Shown here: one piece after another, positions 31,990-41,470 of the stretch
Layout of the letters: each line of letters begins with the position of its first letter
Numbering within the stretch: position 1 is the first letter of the stretch
From: JAAYXE01 sp964391195
GTDB taxonomy: Bacteria > Chloroflexota > Anaerolineae > Anaerolineales > UBA4823
Direction: 5' to 3'
Length of the DNA stretch: 64,000 nucleotides
Assembly: GCA_964391195.1 (NCBI GenBank)
Contig: CAYMLG010000002.1
Span: 127,801-191,800, forward strand
Notes under the pieces: model-generated
What the model was told of the DNA's origin: nothing
The model's input: only the letters and a program-made list of their open reading frames with translations
Databases searched by the model: none
Position numbers and translations under genes: made by a program

Positions 31990-33771
31990 TCAGCCCAGGC
32001 GAGCCCGTTCTTCGGCGGCCACGCTATCATCCAGCTTCTTAAAGAGCGGAGCGGGCTTCTGCAAGCGGCGTCCGGCTTCAAGCCGGCTGGGCTCCCATCG
32101 CCCGGTGGCCTGGCTGGGATCGTAGCGCAGGACGGAATGCTGTCCGAGCTCGTCTTCCACATCCTCCAGGTATTGCTCGCCGAACAAGGGCCCGGTATAG
32201 CCGAAATAAAGGTGCAACTGCTCGCTGGAGAACGGCAGGAAGGGAGCAAACAGCACCTTGAGCGAGTCGATCGCCCGCAGCGCGGTATAGATAGAAGTGG
32301 CCGCCGCTTCCCGGTCAGTCTTGATCGTTAACCAGGGGGCAGTGCGATCGAGGTATTTGTTGACCTCCGCGGCCAGGCGCATGGCTTCGCCCAGGGCGGC
32401 GCGCAGGTTGACCCGGTCGATCAGTTCCCCAACCGACTGGAAGCCGCCCTCGACCACGGCGAGGATCTCATTGTCCTCGGGGCGCAGCTCGCCGGGGGTA
32501 GGCACCACACCCTCCCAGTTCTTATAGGCGAAAGAGAGCACCCGGTTGGCCAGGTTGCCCCAGGTGGCGACCAACTCATCGTTGTTGCGGCTGACGAACC
32601 CGCTCCAATCCCAATCGGTGTCCTTCGTCTCGGGCATATTGGTGGTGAGATAGTAGCGCAGCGGGTCGGGGTCATAGCGGGTGAGGAAGTCGAGCCCCCA
32701 CACGGCCCAGTTCCGGCTGCCGGATATCTTTCTGCCCTCCAGGTTCATAAACTCATTGGCCGGGACATCGAAGGGCAGCACCAGCCGCCGGTCCTGCTCA
32801 TCTTCGTACAGCCGGCAAAACCATTCTCCCACGCCAATCAACTGGGCGGGCCAGATCACGGCGTGAAAGGGGATGTTGTCTTTGCCGATGAAATAGTAGG
32901 TGCGGGCCTCGGAGTCCGTCCACCACTGGTGCCAGGCATCCGGTTGGCCGGAGACCTTCGCCCACTCGATCGTCGCCGACAGGTAGCCGATGACCGCCTC
33001 GAACCAGACATACAGGCACTTGCCCTCCCAGCCTTCGACAGGGACGGGGATGCCCCAGTCCAGGTCGCGGGTGATCGCCCGCCCGTGCAGCCCCTCGCCC
33101 AGGATCTGGCCCAGAGACTGGCGCAGGACATTCGGCCGCCAATAGTTCTCGCGAGTCTTGAGGAACTCGACGATCGCCGGCTGAAGGGCAGCCAGATCCA
33201 GGAAGAAATGCTCGGTCTCGCGCAGTTCGGGCGGAGTGCCATCCACTTTCGAACGCGGGTCGATCAGTTGGGTCGCATCCAGGAGGTTGCCACAGTTGTC
33301 GCATTGATCGCCGCGAGCGTTGGGATAGCCGCAGATATAGCAGGTGCCTTCGACATAGCGATCGGGAAGAAAGCGCCCGTTGGACGGGGAATACCACTGC
33401 TGTTGGCGTTCGGTGTACAGATAGCCGTTTTGCTTCAAAGCCAGGAACAGGGTCTGCGACACCTTGAAATGGTTCTCGGTGTGGGTGGAGGTGAACAGGT
33501 CGTAGCTCACCCCCAGCTTCTTGAACAGTTCCAGGAAACCGGAGTGATACGCCTGGTAGACCTCCAGGGGAGTGAGCCCTTCTGCGTCCGCACGCACCGA
33601 CACCGCGGTCCCGTGAGAATCGGATCCGGAGACCATCAAGACCTTCTTCCCCGCCAGCCGCTGGTAGCGGGCGAAAATATCGCCGGGCAGGTGAGAGCCG
33701 GTGATATTGCCCACATGGATCAGAGAGTTGGCGTATGGCCAGGCGATGGCCACAAGAACATGATCGGACAT
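31990..33771 (-). CDS. metG: methionyl-tRNA synthetase
   Basis: 593-residue class I synthetase that charges tRNA-Met. The HIGH-type signature is SLIHVGNITGSHLPGD. A zinc knuckle has CYICGYP and CDNCGNLL, and FIGKDNIPFHAV is typical. The second signature reads EGRKISGSRNW, so the second Lys of KMSKS is Gly. The anticodon-binding helices end at the stop without the C-terminal dimer domain. Upstream is a Met-rich leader ORF with a terminator (33823-34023), which should adjust transcription to charged tRNA-Met. Confidence 0.95.
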   Translation of the reverse strand: MSDHVLVAIAWPYANSLIHVGNITGSHLPGDIFARYQRLAGKKVLMVSGSDSHGTAVSVRADAEGLTPLEVYQAYHSGFLELFKKLGVSYDLFTSTHTENHFKVSQTLFLALKQNGYLYTERQQQWYSPSNGRFLPDRYVEGTCYICGYPNARGDQCDNCGNLLDATQLIDPRSKVDGTPPELRETEHFFLDLAALQPAIVEFLKTRENYWRPNVLRQSLGQILGEGLHGRAITRDLDWGIPVPVEGWEGKCLYVWFEAVIGYLSATIEWAKVSGQPDAWHQWWTDSEARTYYFIGKDNIPFHAVIWPAQLIGVGEWFCRLYEDEQDRRLVLPFDVPANEFMNLEGRKISGSRNWAVWGLDFLTRYDPDPLRYYLTTNMPETKDTDWDWSGFVSRNNDELVATWGNLANRVLSFAYKNWEGVVPTPGELRPEDNEILAVVEGGFQSVGELIDRVNLRAALGEAMRLAAEVNKYLDRTAPWLTIKTDREAAATSIYTALRAIDSLKVLFAPFLPFSSEQLHLYFGYTGPLFGEQYLEDVEDELGQHSVLRYDPSQATGRWEPSRLEAGRRLQKPAPLFKKLDDSVAAEERARLG

Positions 33772-33822
33772 AATAACCTCCAGGATAATAAAGTGGATGC
33801 CTGTTGAAAATAGCGGCGAAAC

Positions 33823-33850
33823 AAAAAAGGCTGTCCTGCCTGGACAGCCC
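33823..33850 (-). terminator. attenuator terminator before metG
   Basis: On the minus strand GGCTGTCC/GGACAGCC stem (33849-33829, 5-nt loop) followed by TTTTTTG. It sits between the leader ORF and metG, 52 nt before the metG start. Its 5' arm can instead pair with GGGCAGCC (33905-33898) inside the leader ORF, with one G-U pair. Confidence 0.8.
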
Positions 33851-33873
33851 GTAGTTCTATTGGTGGAAGAAGG

Positions 33874-33987
33874 TCAGAACTCTCCTCCGGCGGACTCGGC
33901 TGCCCAAAGCCAGGCGCGGCCAGGCATGGCCATAACGCACATCATAGCTCCGGGCAGTTCGAAAGGGGAGCGGAGGCGCTCTTTCAT
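33874..33987 (-). CDS. Met-rich leader peptide of metG
   Basis: A 37-codon ORF (ATG 33987; an in-frame ATG at 33993 would give 39) between a near-consensus promoter and the metG attenuator. It contains GAMMCVMAMPG, four Met codons within seven, at 33945-33925. These lie about 20-40 nt upstream of the segment (33905-33898) that competes for the terminator. This matches classical ribosome-controlled attenuation, where stalling at Met codons when charged tRNA-Met is scarce frees the antiterminator. The promoter -10 lies so close that translation probably starts at the transcript's first nucleotide. Confidence 0.72.
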   Translation of the reverse strand: MKERLRSPFELPGAMMCVMAMPGRAWLWAAESAGGEF

Positions 33988-33994
33988 GCTCATA

Positions 33995-34023
33995 AGTCTA
34001 AATGTGTGAAACAATTTTGTCAA
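33995..34023 (-). promoter_or_regulatory. promoter of the metG leader transcript
   Basis: TTGACA (34023-34018), 17-nt spacer and TAGACT (34000-33995) on the minus strand. The expected start of transcription falls at or beside the leader ATG at 33987. Further upstream, 34035-34125 holds a dispersed repeat. Confidence 0.75.
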
Positions 34024-34034
34024 GCAGGGAAACC

Positions 34035-34125
34035 ATGGCTTTCTTAAAGTCGTAAGCCAGGCTTTAAAGGATAAGGGGGTGGGAGATGGGCGCTGCACAG
34101 CCCCGTTCCTGAGAAGCCATGCCAG
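34035..34125 (-). repeat. dispersed hairpin repeat, copy 2
   Basis: On the minus strand GGGGCTGTGCAGCGCCC, then CTTATCCTTTAAAGCCTGG and CTTACGACTTTAAGAAAGCC. The tail matches copy 1 at 19873-19905 closely; the hairpin part is more degraded than in copy 1. Confidence 0.55.
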
Positions 34126-34197
34126 GGAAACAGGATTAACTTGGCCTGCATTTTCCCTGCGGTCGGATAAAAACAGGGCACGGAGCAGGTAAGGAGA

Positions 34198-35391
<1,194 letters not shown>

Positions 35392-35433
35392 ACACACCCC
35401 TCCAAAAGCGATCGAGCGATCCGGAACGCTTTT

Positions 35434-35988
35434 TTATTCTTTCTTTTCGAGAAGCGACTTCAACCCTGAGAGGCGCGGATCAACCGGCTCCTCGTCGTGT
35501 TCGCAGTGGCTGATATTTCGATTTTCGCCGCACACCGGGCACAGGCCCAGGCAGTCATCTTTGCAAATTGGGCTGATCGGCACGGCAAGCAGAAACTCGT
35601 CGCGCACCAAGGGGGTCAGATCGATTTTGCCCGTCTCCGGAACTAACAGGCCAGATTCGGTGACCGAATCTGGGGTAAAGGCGTACAATTCGGTAAAATC
35701 GATCTCAAGCGGCTGCTGAAAGGTCGAGAGGCAGCGGACACACTCCGCTTCGACGGCCGCCTGCATCTTCACCTGGATCAACAAGCCTTGCCCTGTGCGC
35801 GTCACCCGGACCGACCCGGTAATGTCCAACAAATCCAGATCGGGGGATAGGCGGAGATGCGGGAAATCGTATTCGAAATCCCGAAAATAACCGACCGATT
35901 GGTGGATGATAAAACCGACGTTTAGCCGGAAAGGATTCTGCGTTTCAGATACCACGGTACAATCCCCAGGAAAAAAGCTGAAAAGCAT
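35434..35988 (-). CDS. DUF177/YceD family protein
   Basis: 184 residues of the YceD family, often coupled to rRNA or L32 supply. ECVRCLS with a later ICKDDCLGLCPVCGENRN gives a cysteine pattern that may bind metal. The C-terminus HDEEPVDPRLSGLKSLL is typical. The usual partner gene rpmF does not follow; the sigma-factor gene does, after 36 bp. A GTG at 35952 is an alternative start. Confidence 0.8.
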   Translation of the reverse strand: MLFSFFPGDCTVVSETQNPFRLNVGFIIHQSVGYFRDFEYDFPHLRLSPDLDLLDITGSVRVTRTGQGLLIQVKMQAAVEAECVRCLSTFQQPLEIDFTELYAFTPDSVTESGLLVPETGKIDLTPLVRDEFLLAVPISPICKDDCLGLCPVCGENRNISHCEHDEEPVDPRLSGLKSLLEKKE

Positions 35989-36171
35989 GGTCTTCCCCCA
36001 TTCTGGCCGGAGATATATCAGCCCTGCTCTTCAGACCTGATGCGAACAGATTTTGATCCATCTGATCACCGGTGATGATAAAAGTGGCGCATGAGCGCCA
36101 CCTCGAGTAGCCCTGTCTGTTCCCTGGCTATGGATCACACTCCGGAGATTATATCACAGGAGACATAATTT

Positions 36172-36651
36172 ATGCTGAGATTGCTGCTTGCAACAAACAA
36201 CCAAGGAAAACGCCGCGAAATTTCAGCCCTGCTGGCGGACATGGAGATCGAGCTGGTGCTGCCCGGCGAACTAGGGCTGAACCTGCAGGTCGAAGAGACG
36301 GGCAGCACCTATGCGGAGAACGCGGCCAGGAAAGCGCTGGCCTTCGCCCAAGCGAGCGGGCTCCCGGCGCTGGGCGATGACTCNNNNNNNNNNNNNNNNN
36401 NNNNNNNNNNNNNNNNNNNNNNNNNNNNNNNNNNNNNNNNNNNNNNNNNNNNNNNNNNNNNNNNNNNNNNNNNNNNNNNNNNNGGAGAGATCATCCCGGA
36501 GGAGCGTGGGACAGGCGGCTTCGGCTACGACCCGATTTTTTTCATCCCCGAGGCCGGGCGCACGATGGCCGAACTGAGCATGGAAGAGAAAAACCGGTTG
36601 AGCCACCGGGCGCGGGCGGTTCACGCCGCCCGGCCGTTGTTAGCTTTCTAG
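36172..36651 (+). CDS. rdgB: RdgB/HAM1 non-canonical purine NTP pyrophosphatase (interrupted by gap)
   Basis: Removes dITP and XTP from the nucleotide pool. The N-terminus LLLATNNQGKRREISALL carries the SHR-type motif, then TYAENAARKALAFAQASGLPALGDDS. After the gap, GEIIPEERGTGGFGYDPIFF and LSHRARAV complete the fold. Both sides are in the same frame, but the family needs roughly 70 residues here, so the gap is larger than the 100 N drawn. AGGAG precedes the ATG. The overlap with the neighbouring kinase is none (55 bp apart). Confidence 0.9.
   Translation: MLRLLLATNNQGKRREISALLADMEIELVLPGELGLNLQVEETGSTYAENAARKALAFAQASGLPALGDDXXXXXXXXXXXXXXXXXXXXXXXXXXXXXXXXXXGEIIPEERGTGGFGYDPIFFIPEAGRTMAELSMEEKNRLSHRARAVHAARPLLAF
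36384..36483. other. scaffold gap (100 N)
   Basis: A 100-N placeholder inside rdgB; about 200 bp of coding sequence is probably missing. Confidence 0.99.
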
Positions 36652-36706
36652 TAAACAGGGAAAGAATTCCCTGTATGGTCACTTTGATTTGAGTTATGAT
36701 AGCACC

Positions 36707-38461
36707 ATGCAGACAGCACCTCCGGCAGCAGCGAAAGAGTGGACGGTGAACACATTGCGCGGCCTGGCCCTGGCGGGCATGGCGATCACGGTCGCCGCGG
36801 GTGGAAGGCTCGAGCTTCCGCTGCTGCTGGCCCTGATCGCCACGGCCTTGTGGACGGCCGGAACCGCCGCCTGGTGGATGCTGTCCCACCAGCCCCCCAA
36901 CTACCGCAGAGTCAGCGTTGCCGGAGATTTGGGGATCGCGGCCCTGTTGTTCGTGACCAGCGCCGGAATGCTGAGCGGGGCGCTTTGGGCCGGGATCCTC
37001 CCCTTGGTTTCCGTTTCGGTTTATTACGGGCTGCGAGGCGCGCTGCTGATCACCGCCCTATGCATGGCCGGCGCAGGTCTGGCGTGCGGGCTGAACGACT
37101 CGCTGCTGGACGGTGTTTTGGCCGTCGGTATCGGCTTGTTCGTCTACTCACCGCTCGGGGTCGTGCTGTCCCTCACCAGCCGGGCTGCCGGAGTGCCGGG
37201 AAAGCAGAAGGAAACCGGGCGGCAGGTCGCCGGAGGCTCTGCCGGGTGGGCGGAAAAAGAAAAACGCAAATCCATCAGCCAGTTGGCCGCAGCCTTAAGT
37301 TCCACCCTGAACTACCAGAAGGTGCTGGAGACCGCAGTGGAGTTGAGCGCCGAAGCGGTCAACGGCTCGAACGGGACGGACGGGCAGTTGGTCAGCGCGG
37401 CGCTGCTGTTCGCCGTCACCGAATCGGGGAAGCAGATCCTTCAGGTCGGCTCGGCGCGCGGGTTTACGCCTGCCGACCACCGCCAGACGTTCGAGGGCGA
37501 GCAGGGGCTGCTGAGCCAGTCCATCGATGCCGGTGCGCCCCAATTCGGGTTGGATCCGGGTAAAGACCCCGAGCTCTCCCGGATCGTCACCATGCACGCC
37601 TGTCGTTCGGCGTATTGCATCCCGCTGCGGACCGGATTGGATACCTGCGGGGTGCTGCTGTTTGCCCACCCTGTCCCAGATTTCTTCACCCAGGAAAAAC
37701 GGGAGATCCTGGAAATCCTCGGGCATCAGGCAACCATTGCGATCGAAAACGCCCGCCTGTACCAGGACCTGGAACAGGAAAAGGAGCGCATGCTGGAGAT
37801 CCAGGAAGAGGCCCGGAAGAAGATCGCCCGCGATCTGCACGACGGGCCGACTCAATCGGTGGCGGCGATTGCCATGCGGGTGAACTTCGCCCGGCGGCTG
37901 ATCGAACGCGACCCCAAGGCCACCGCCGATGAGCTGTTTAAGATCGAAGAGCTGGCACGCCGGACGACCAAAGAAATCCGCCATATGCTGTTTACCCTGC
38001 GCCCGTTGGTTTTAGAATCTCAGGGGTTGATCGCCGCCCTGGAGTCGATGGCCGAAAAAATGAAAGAGACCTACGGCCAGAACGTCATTATCCAGGCAGA
38101 CCCCAGGCTGGTCCAAAAAATCGAGCTCAACAAACAAGGGGTGATCTTCTACATTGCCGAGGAGGCGGTCAATAACGCGCGGAAACACGCTGAAGCCGAT
38201 CACATCTGGGTCAGGTTAAAACCATTGCCGGCAGATCTTGCGCTGTTGGAGATCGAAGATGACGGGAAAGGGTTCAACCTGGCGGCCATCGACGCCGCTT
38301 ACGAGACCCGCGGCAGCCTGGGGCTGGTCAATATGCGCGAGCGCACTGAACTGGTGAACGGCGTGATCCACATCGATTCGGTCGAGGGAAGCGGTACCCG
38401 CATCCAGGTTGCCATACCGCTCACCGAAGAGGCAGCCGAACGTATCCGCCGCGGGCAGTGA
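36707..38461 (+). CDS. NarL/DegS-type sensor histidine kinase with GAF domain
   Basis: 584 residues. The N-terminal ~160 residues hold five or six membrane helices, followed by a GAF domain (~200-360). A HisKA_3 dimerisation domain has the phosphoacceptor His in IARDLHDGPTQS, and the HATPase has EEAVNNARKHAEA, IEDDGKGFN and GSLGLVNMRER. It should signal to a LuxR-type response regulator, which is not adjacent. A TATGAT box at 36695-36700 is 6 nt before the ATG and no ribosome site is seen, so the message may be leaderless. It overlaps the next gene by GTGA. Confidence 0.9.
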   Translation: MQTAPPAAAKEWTVNTLRGLALAGMAITVAAGGRLELPLLLALIATALWTAGTAAWWMLSHQPPNYRRVSVAGDLGIAALLFVTSAGMLSGALWAGILPLVSVSVYYGLRGALLITALCMAGAGLACGLNDSLLDGVLAVGIGLFVYSPLGVVLSLTSRAAGVPGKQKETGRQVAGGSAGWAEKEKRKSISQLAAALSSTLNYQKVLETAVELSAEAVNGSNGTDGQLVSAALLFAVTESGKQILQVGSARGFTPADHRQTFEGEQGLLSQSIDAGAPQFGLDPGKDPELSRIVTMHACRSAYCIPLRTGLDTCGVLLFAHPVPDFFTQEKREILEILGHQATIAIENARLYQDLEQEKERMLEIQEEARKKIARDLHDGPTQSVAAIAMRVNFARRLIERDPKATADELFKIEELARRTTKEIRHMLFTLRPLVLESQGLIAALESMAEKMKETYGQNVIIQADPRLVQKIELNKQGVIFYIAEEAVNNARKHAEADHIWVRLKPLPADLALLEIEDDGKGFNLAAIDAAYETRGSLGLVNMRERTELVNGVIHIDSVEGSGTRIQVAIPLTEEAAERIRRGQ

Positions 38462-38922
38462 ACGCAGACACGTCTTCAGACAAAGCTGCAGACAAAGCTT
38501 TCACCGCCATCCGCCGCTGGCGAATTGCAGGAGTCATCCTGGGCATCCTGATCCTGTTGTGGCTGCCCATCGAGGATACCCATACAGGGTTTGTGGTAGT
38601 ATATTCATCACTCATCGCGGCGCTCGCAGCGCTGCGGTTTTTGTTGCCTTTTACGTCCACGTCCTTCTCGCCCTCCACCGGCAGGCGAAAACTGCCCTGG
38701 ATTGTTTACCCGCTGGTGGGCTTATTCGCCGGGCTGTTGGTGACGCCCCTGAGCCTGGCGTTAATGGCTTTGAAAAGCGGGCTCCACGGTCACGGGGCTC
38801 CGGATTTTACCCCGGAGCAAGTCACGGCTGTCATTTGGAATACGCCCGTGTGGGGCGCGGCCGGGTTGTTGGTCGCCCTGGGCGGGTGGATGATTTTCCG
38901 CTCATTGCATCACTCATCTTAA
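38458..38922 (+). CDS. small multi-pass membrane protein, unknown
   Basis: 154 residues with four likely helices: IAGVILGILILLWLPI, VVVYSSLIAALAALRFLL, IVYPLVGLFAGLLVTPLSLA and WGAAGLLVALGGWMIF. The start is GTG at 38458, overlapping the histidine kinase stop by 4 nt, so the two are probably made together. I do not recognise a family. It might assist or modify the sensor kinase. Confidence 0.7.
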   Translation: MNADTSSDKAADKAFTAIRRWRIAGVILGILILLWLPIEDTHTGFVVVYSSLIAALAALRFLLPFTSTSFSPSTGRRKLPWIVYPLVGLFAGLLVTPLSLALMALKSGLHGHGAPDFTPEQVTAVIWNTPVWGAAGLLVALGGWMIFRSLHHSS

Positions 38923-38937
38923 TCGAGAAGAAAGACC

Positions 38938-39707
38938 ATGCCTTTTGCCAACGATGTTTACTATCATGCCTTCGAAGGTCCCGAACGGACAGCGCAGCCG
39001 GTAGGGGAAAAGCCGGCTGTCGTTCTGATTCACGGCGCAGGTGGCAATCACCTGTATTGGCCCGTCCAAATCCGCCGCCTGCCGGGATACCGGATCTACG
39101 CCCCGGATTTGCCCGGGCATGGGAAATCCGCCGGGAGAGGGCACCAATCGATCGAATCGTATGCGCAATCGATGATCGAATGGTTAGGCGCCGCCGGCCT
39201 GCACCAGGCTGTCTTCATCGGCCATTCCATGGGCGCGGCGATCGCACTGACCCTGGCCCTGGATTACTCGGAACACGTGTTGGGGTTGGGCCTGATCGGC
39301 GCGGGGGCCCGCCTGCAGGTGTCGCCGGAACTGCTGGAGAGCACGGCCAGCCCAACCACTTTCCACAACGCGGTCGAGTTCGCCACCCGGTATTCATTCG
39401 CAGCGGAGACCTCGCCCAGGCTGGTTGAGCTGGCGGCGAAGCGGATGGCGGAGACCCGCCCCAGCGTATTGCACTCCGATTTTCTGGCCTGCAGCCGGTT
39501 CGATGTGACCGAGCGTGTGAGCGCCATCACGCAGCCCACCCTGGTGCTCACCGGGGCGGAGGACAGGATGGTGCCCAAGCGCTACTCGGTGTTCCTGTCC
39601 GGGGCGATCCCGAACGCGCAGTTGGTGTTGATCCCTGGAGCAGGCCACAATGTGATGCTGGAGAAGCCGCACGAGGTGGCCGAAGCCATCGGTGCCTTTT
39701 TGGAGGA
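38938..39707 (+). CDS. alpha/beta hydrolase (3' end lost in gap)
   Basis: About 257 visible residues of an alpha/beta hydrolase. VVLIHGAGGNHLYWP is the oxyanion loop, PDLPGHGKSAG follows, and the nucleophile elbow FIGHSMGAAIAL carries the Ser. The acid TGAEDRMVP and the catalytic His in GAGHNVMLEKP complete the triad. Only the last few residues (after EAIGAFLEE) run into the 100-N gap. Substrate unknown; the closest style is the esterase/lactonase-like group. Confidence 0.85.
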
Positions 39708-39807
39708 NNNNNNNNNNNNNNNNNNNNNNNNNNNNNNNNNNNNNNNNNNNNNNNNNNNNNNNNNNNNNNNNNNNNNNNNNNNNNNNNNNNNNNNNNNNNN
39801 NNNNNNN
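39708..39807. other. scaffold gap (100 N)
   Basis: A 100-N placeholder between the hydrolase gene end and tRNA-Val. Confidence 0.99.
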
Positions 39808-39826
39808 TTTCCTAATCTTTTGGCTC

Positions 39827-39854
39827 TTGCAGTTTCACAAAGATTAGGTATAAT
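39827..39854 (+). promoter_or_regulatory. promoter of tRNA-Val
   Basis: TTGCAG (39827-39832), 16-nt spacer, TATAAT (39849-39854), 11 nt before the mature tRNA. Confidence 0.7.
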
Positions 39855-39865
39855 ATGCACCGCTC

Positions 39866-39939
39866 GGGCGGATAGCTCAGTTGGTTAGAGCACTGCGTTG
39901 ACATCGCAGAGGTCGTAGGTTCGAGCCCTATTCCGCCCA
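39866..39939 (+). tRNA. tRNA-Val (GAC)
   Basis: 74-nt cloverleaf. Acceptor GGGCGGA pairs with TCCGCCC; D-arm GCTCAGTTGGTTAGAGC; anticodon stem CTGCG/CGCAG with loop TTGACAT, anticodon GAC; T-arm with GGTTCGAGCCC. The 3' CCA is not encoded. Confidence 0.95.
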
Positions 39940-39982
39940 CAGATCCACCAACCAGCACTCCGAACCCATAATAAATGGGGAA

Positions 39983-40020
39983 CAGAGGGAGCAGCGAAAA
40001 ATTTTTCGCTGCTCCCTCTG
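39983..40020. terminator. 19-bp perfect palindromic hairpin after tRNA-Val
   Basis: CAGAGGGAGCAGCGAAAAA is directly followed by its exact complement, so there is no loop beyond the A/T centre. It is probably the tRNA terminator. The remainder of 39940-40301 holds a CCGGGC/GCCCGG hairpin, repeat copy 3 and a promoter. Confidence 0.6.
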
Positions 40021-40111
40021 CTTAACACGGCCGGGCAAAGCCCGGTGAAAATTTGCGGTCCCACCATCCCGGTCTCCCTCTCCCGCTCCCCATGGTTTTC
40101 TCATGCATAGT

Positions 40112-40195
40112 AGTTGGGATAGCGGGCAATGCAGCCCACCCTATCCCAAACCACTCTCCTTAAAGCCTGGCTTCAGGCTTCGAGGAGGCCATTTG
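40112..40195 (+). repeat. dispersed hairpin repeat, copy 3
   Basis: TTGGGATAG-CGGGC and GCCC-CCTATCCCAA form an imperfect stem (40114-40148), followed by CTTAAAGCCTGGCTTCAGGC and TTCGAGGAGG. It matches copy 1 in both hairpin and tail order. Confidence 0.6.
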
Positions 40196-40213
40196 CCGGC
40201 TCCATACTCTGGC

Positions 40214-40242
40214 TTGACAGACATCTTATTCTGCGCTACTAT
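40214..40242 (+). promoter_or_regulatory. promoter of the secreted repeat protein gene
   Basis: TTGACA (40214-40219), 17-nt spacer, TACTAT (40237-40242), about 60 nt before the ATG. Confidence 0.7.
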
Positions 40243-40301
40243 GAGGAAAAGCAGCGATTGAACTTAGTTTAACTGCTGATAAAAAAGGAGATGCATATTC
40301 A

Positions 40302-40886
40302 ATGAAGAACCGTCTGTTCCCCTGGCTGCTTATCCTTAGCCTGGTCTCCTCCCTGCTGCTAAGCGCAGCCGCCCCAATGCAGGCCCAATCTCTGGCCCGC
40401 TTCACCGTGGTAAATAAAAGCACCAGCGATCTGTCCTTCCGCCTGGAAGGGCCGCGCGTTTACACCTTGCTCGTCAAAGCCGAATCGACCGAGGTGTTCA
40501 CCCTGGAACGGGGCGAGTACACCTATTGGGTGCAGGGCTGTGGAATGGTGGTCGTCAAAGGGACGCTGGATATGACCAAGCACAAGAAGATGGTCATGCC
40601 GGTGTGCGGCGGTCGTGCCAAAAGCTCCGCCAGGACGCCCAATACCATCGATCTGTCATCGAAAATGACCCTGGTGAAAGTCGAGCTGGAAAACGACACC
40701 AATGGCCGGGCGTTGATGATCCTGACCGGTCCCAGCACCTACGTCTTCTCCCTGAAAGCCAAGCAGGAGAAAACGGTGACCATCGCCAAGGGTGAATACA
40801 GTATCGAGTATTACGCCTGTGGCGGACGAGATTTCCGCAAATTCTTCGCCCAGAAAGGCCAGGTGCTCGAAATCGAGTGCCCCTAG
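40302..40886 (+). CDS. secreted protein with internal duplication, unknown function
   Basis: 194 residues with a signal peptide cleaved near AAPMQAQS (~29). Two repeats of about 65 residues follow: FTVVNKSTSDLSFRLEGP ... LERGEYTYWVQGCG and VKVELENDTNGRALMILTGP ... IAKGEYSIEYYACGG. Each repeat ends with a Cys-containing strand and is then followed by a further Cys, so disulfides are likely. AAAAGGAG lies before the ATG, with a strong promoter upstream and a clear terminator downstream, so this is a single-gene unit. The family is not recognised. Confidence 0.75.
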   Translation: MKNRLFPWLLILSLVSSLLLSAAAPMQAQSLARFTVVNKSTSDLSFRLEGPRVYTLLVKAESTEVFTLERGEYTYWVQGCGMVVVKGTLDMTKHKKMVMPVCGGRAKSSARTPNTIDLSSKMTLVKVELENDTNGRALMILTGPSTYVFSLKAKQEKTVTIAKGEYSIEYYACGGRDFRKFFAQKGQVLEIECP

Positions 40887-40923
40887 GGCAAACCGCACCT
40901 GGCGTTGAGAACGATGTGAAGTT

Positions 40924-40955
40924 GGGCGGGCTGTTTGCAGCCCGCCCTTTCTTTG
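40924..40955 (+). terminator. intrinsic terminator
   Basis: Perfect 10-bp stem GGGCGGGCTG/CAGCCCGCCC with a TTTG loop, followed by TTTCTTTG. Confidence 0.85.
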
Positions 40956-41106
40956 TAGATAACCGTGCTCTACCCTGCGGCCGAGGCCGGGCAAATTGGC
41001 CGCTCGCCAGATTAAAAAGGGGTAGCGCCCATACTCCCCAAACTTCTATTCCTGAGAAAGCACACCGAAAACGGCAAACGGGGTACAAAACCGCTAAAAA
41101 ATGCGG

Positions 41107-41390
41107 TATAATACGGCCCAATACGCCAAACGCGAAGACCGGGACGAGTACCCGGCAGCGGGCCCGCCAGGGAATGGAGATCACCGATTGAGAGTCTCCT
41201 TCGGGCGCCAGCCGGAGAAAACCACCCGCGAGCGTAACCCCGAACGGTCGAGATGACCCAGTAAGGGAAACGGTTGGCCCCGTTATCGGCCTTAAGAGAT
41301 GAGCCAGGCGGCCCGATCAGGTCCCGGCTTAATCTGGGTGGAACCGCGTGAGGAATACTCTCGCCCCAGTTGGGCGGGAGTTTTTGTTTT
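41107..41390 (+). promoter_or_regulatory. promoter and T-box riboswitch of thrS
   Basis: A TATAAT box at 41107-41112 starts the leader. The T-box core GGGTGGAACCGCG (41336-41348), whose UGGA bulge reads the tRNA acceptor end, precedes a terminator CTC-CGCCC/GGGCGGGAG with TTTTTG (41358-41385). The early hairpin GGAGA/TCTCC (about 41174-41200) holds an ACC triplet in its loop, a fitting Thr specifier, so Stem I is short. Uncharged tRNA-Thr should favour readthrough into thrS. The 40956-41106 stretch before it holds nothing I recognise. Confidence 0.82.
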
Positions 41391-41470
41391 CTACCCGCCA
41401 GCTTATCCTGTCGAGGCGCGTGAGAGATCAGCTCACCGCCTGGTTTCAACTTTTTATCCGGGAGGTTAAG

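Noticed and set aside
39885..40067. Minus-strand open frame over tRNA-Val
   Set aside because: It runs through the tRNA and its terminator; no ribosome site.
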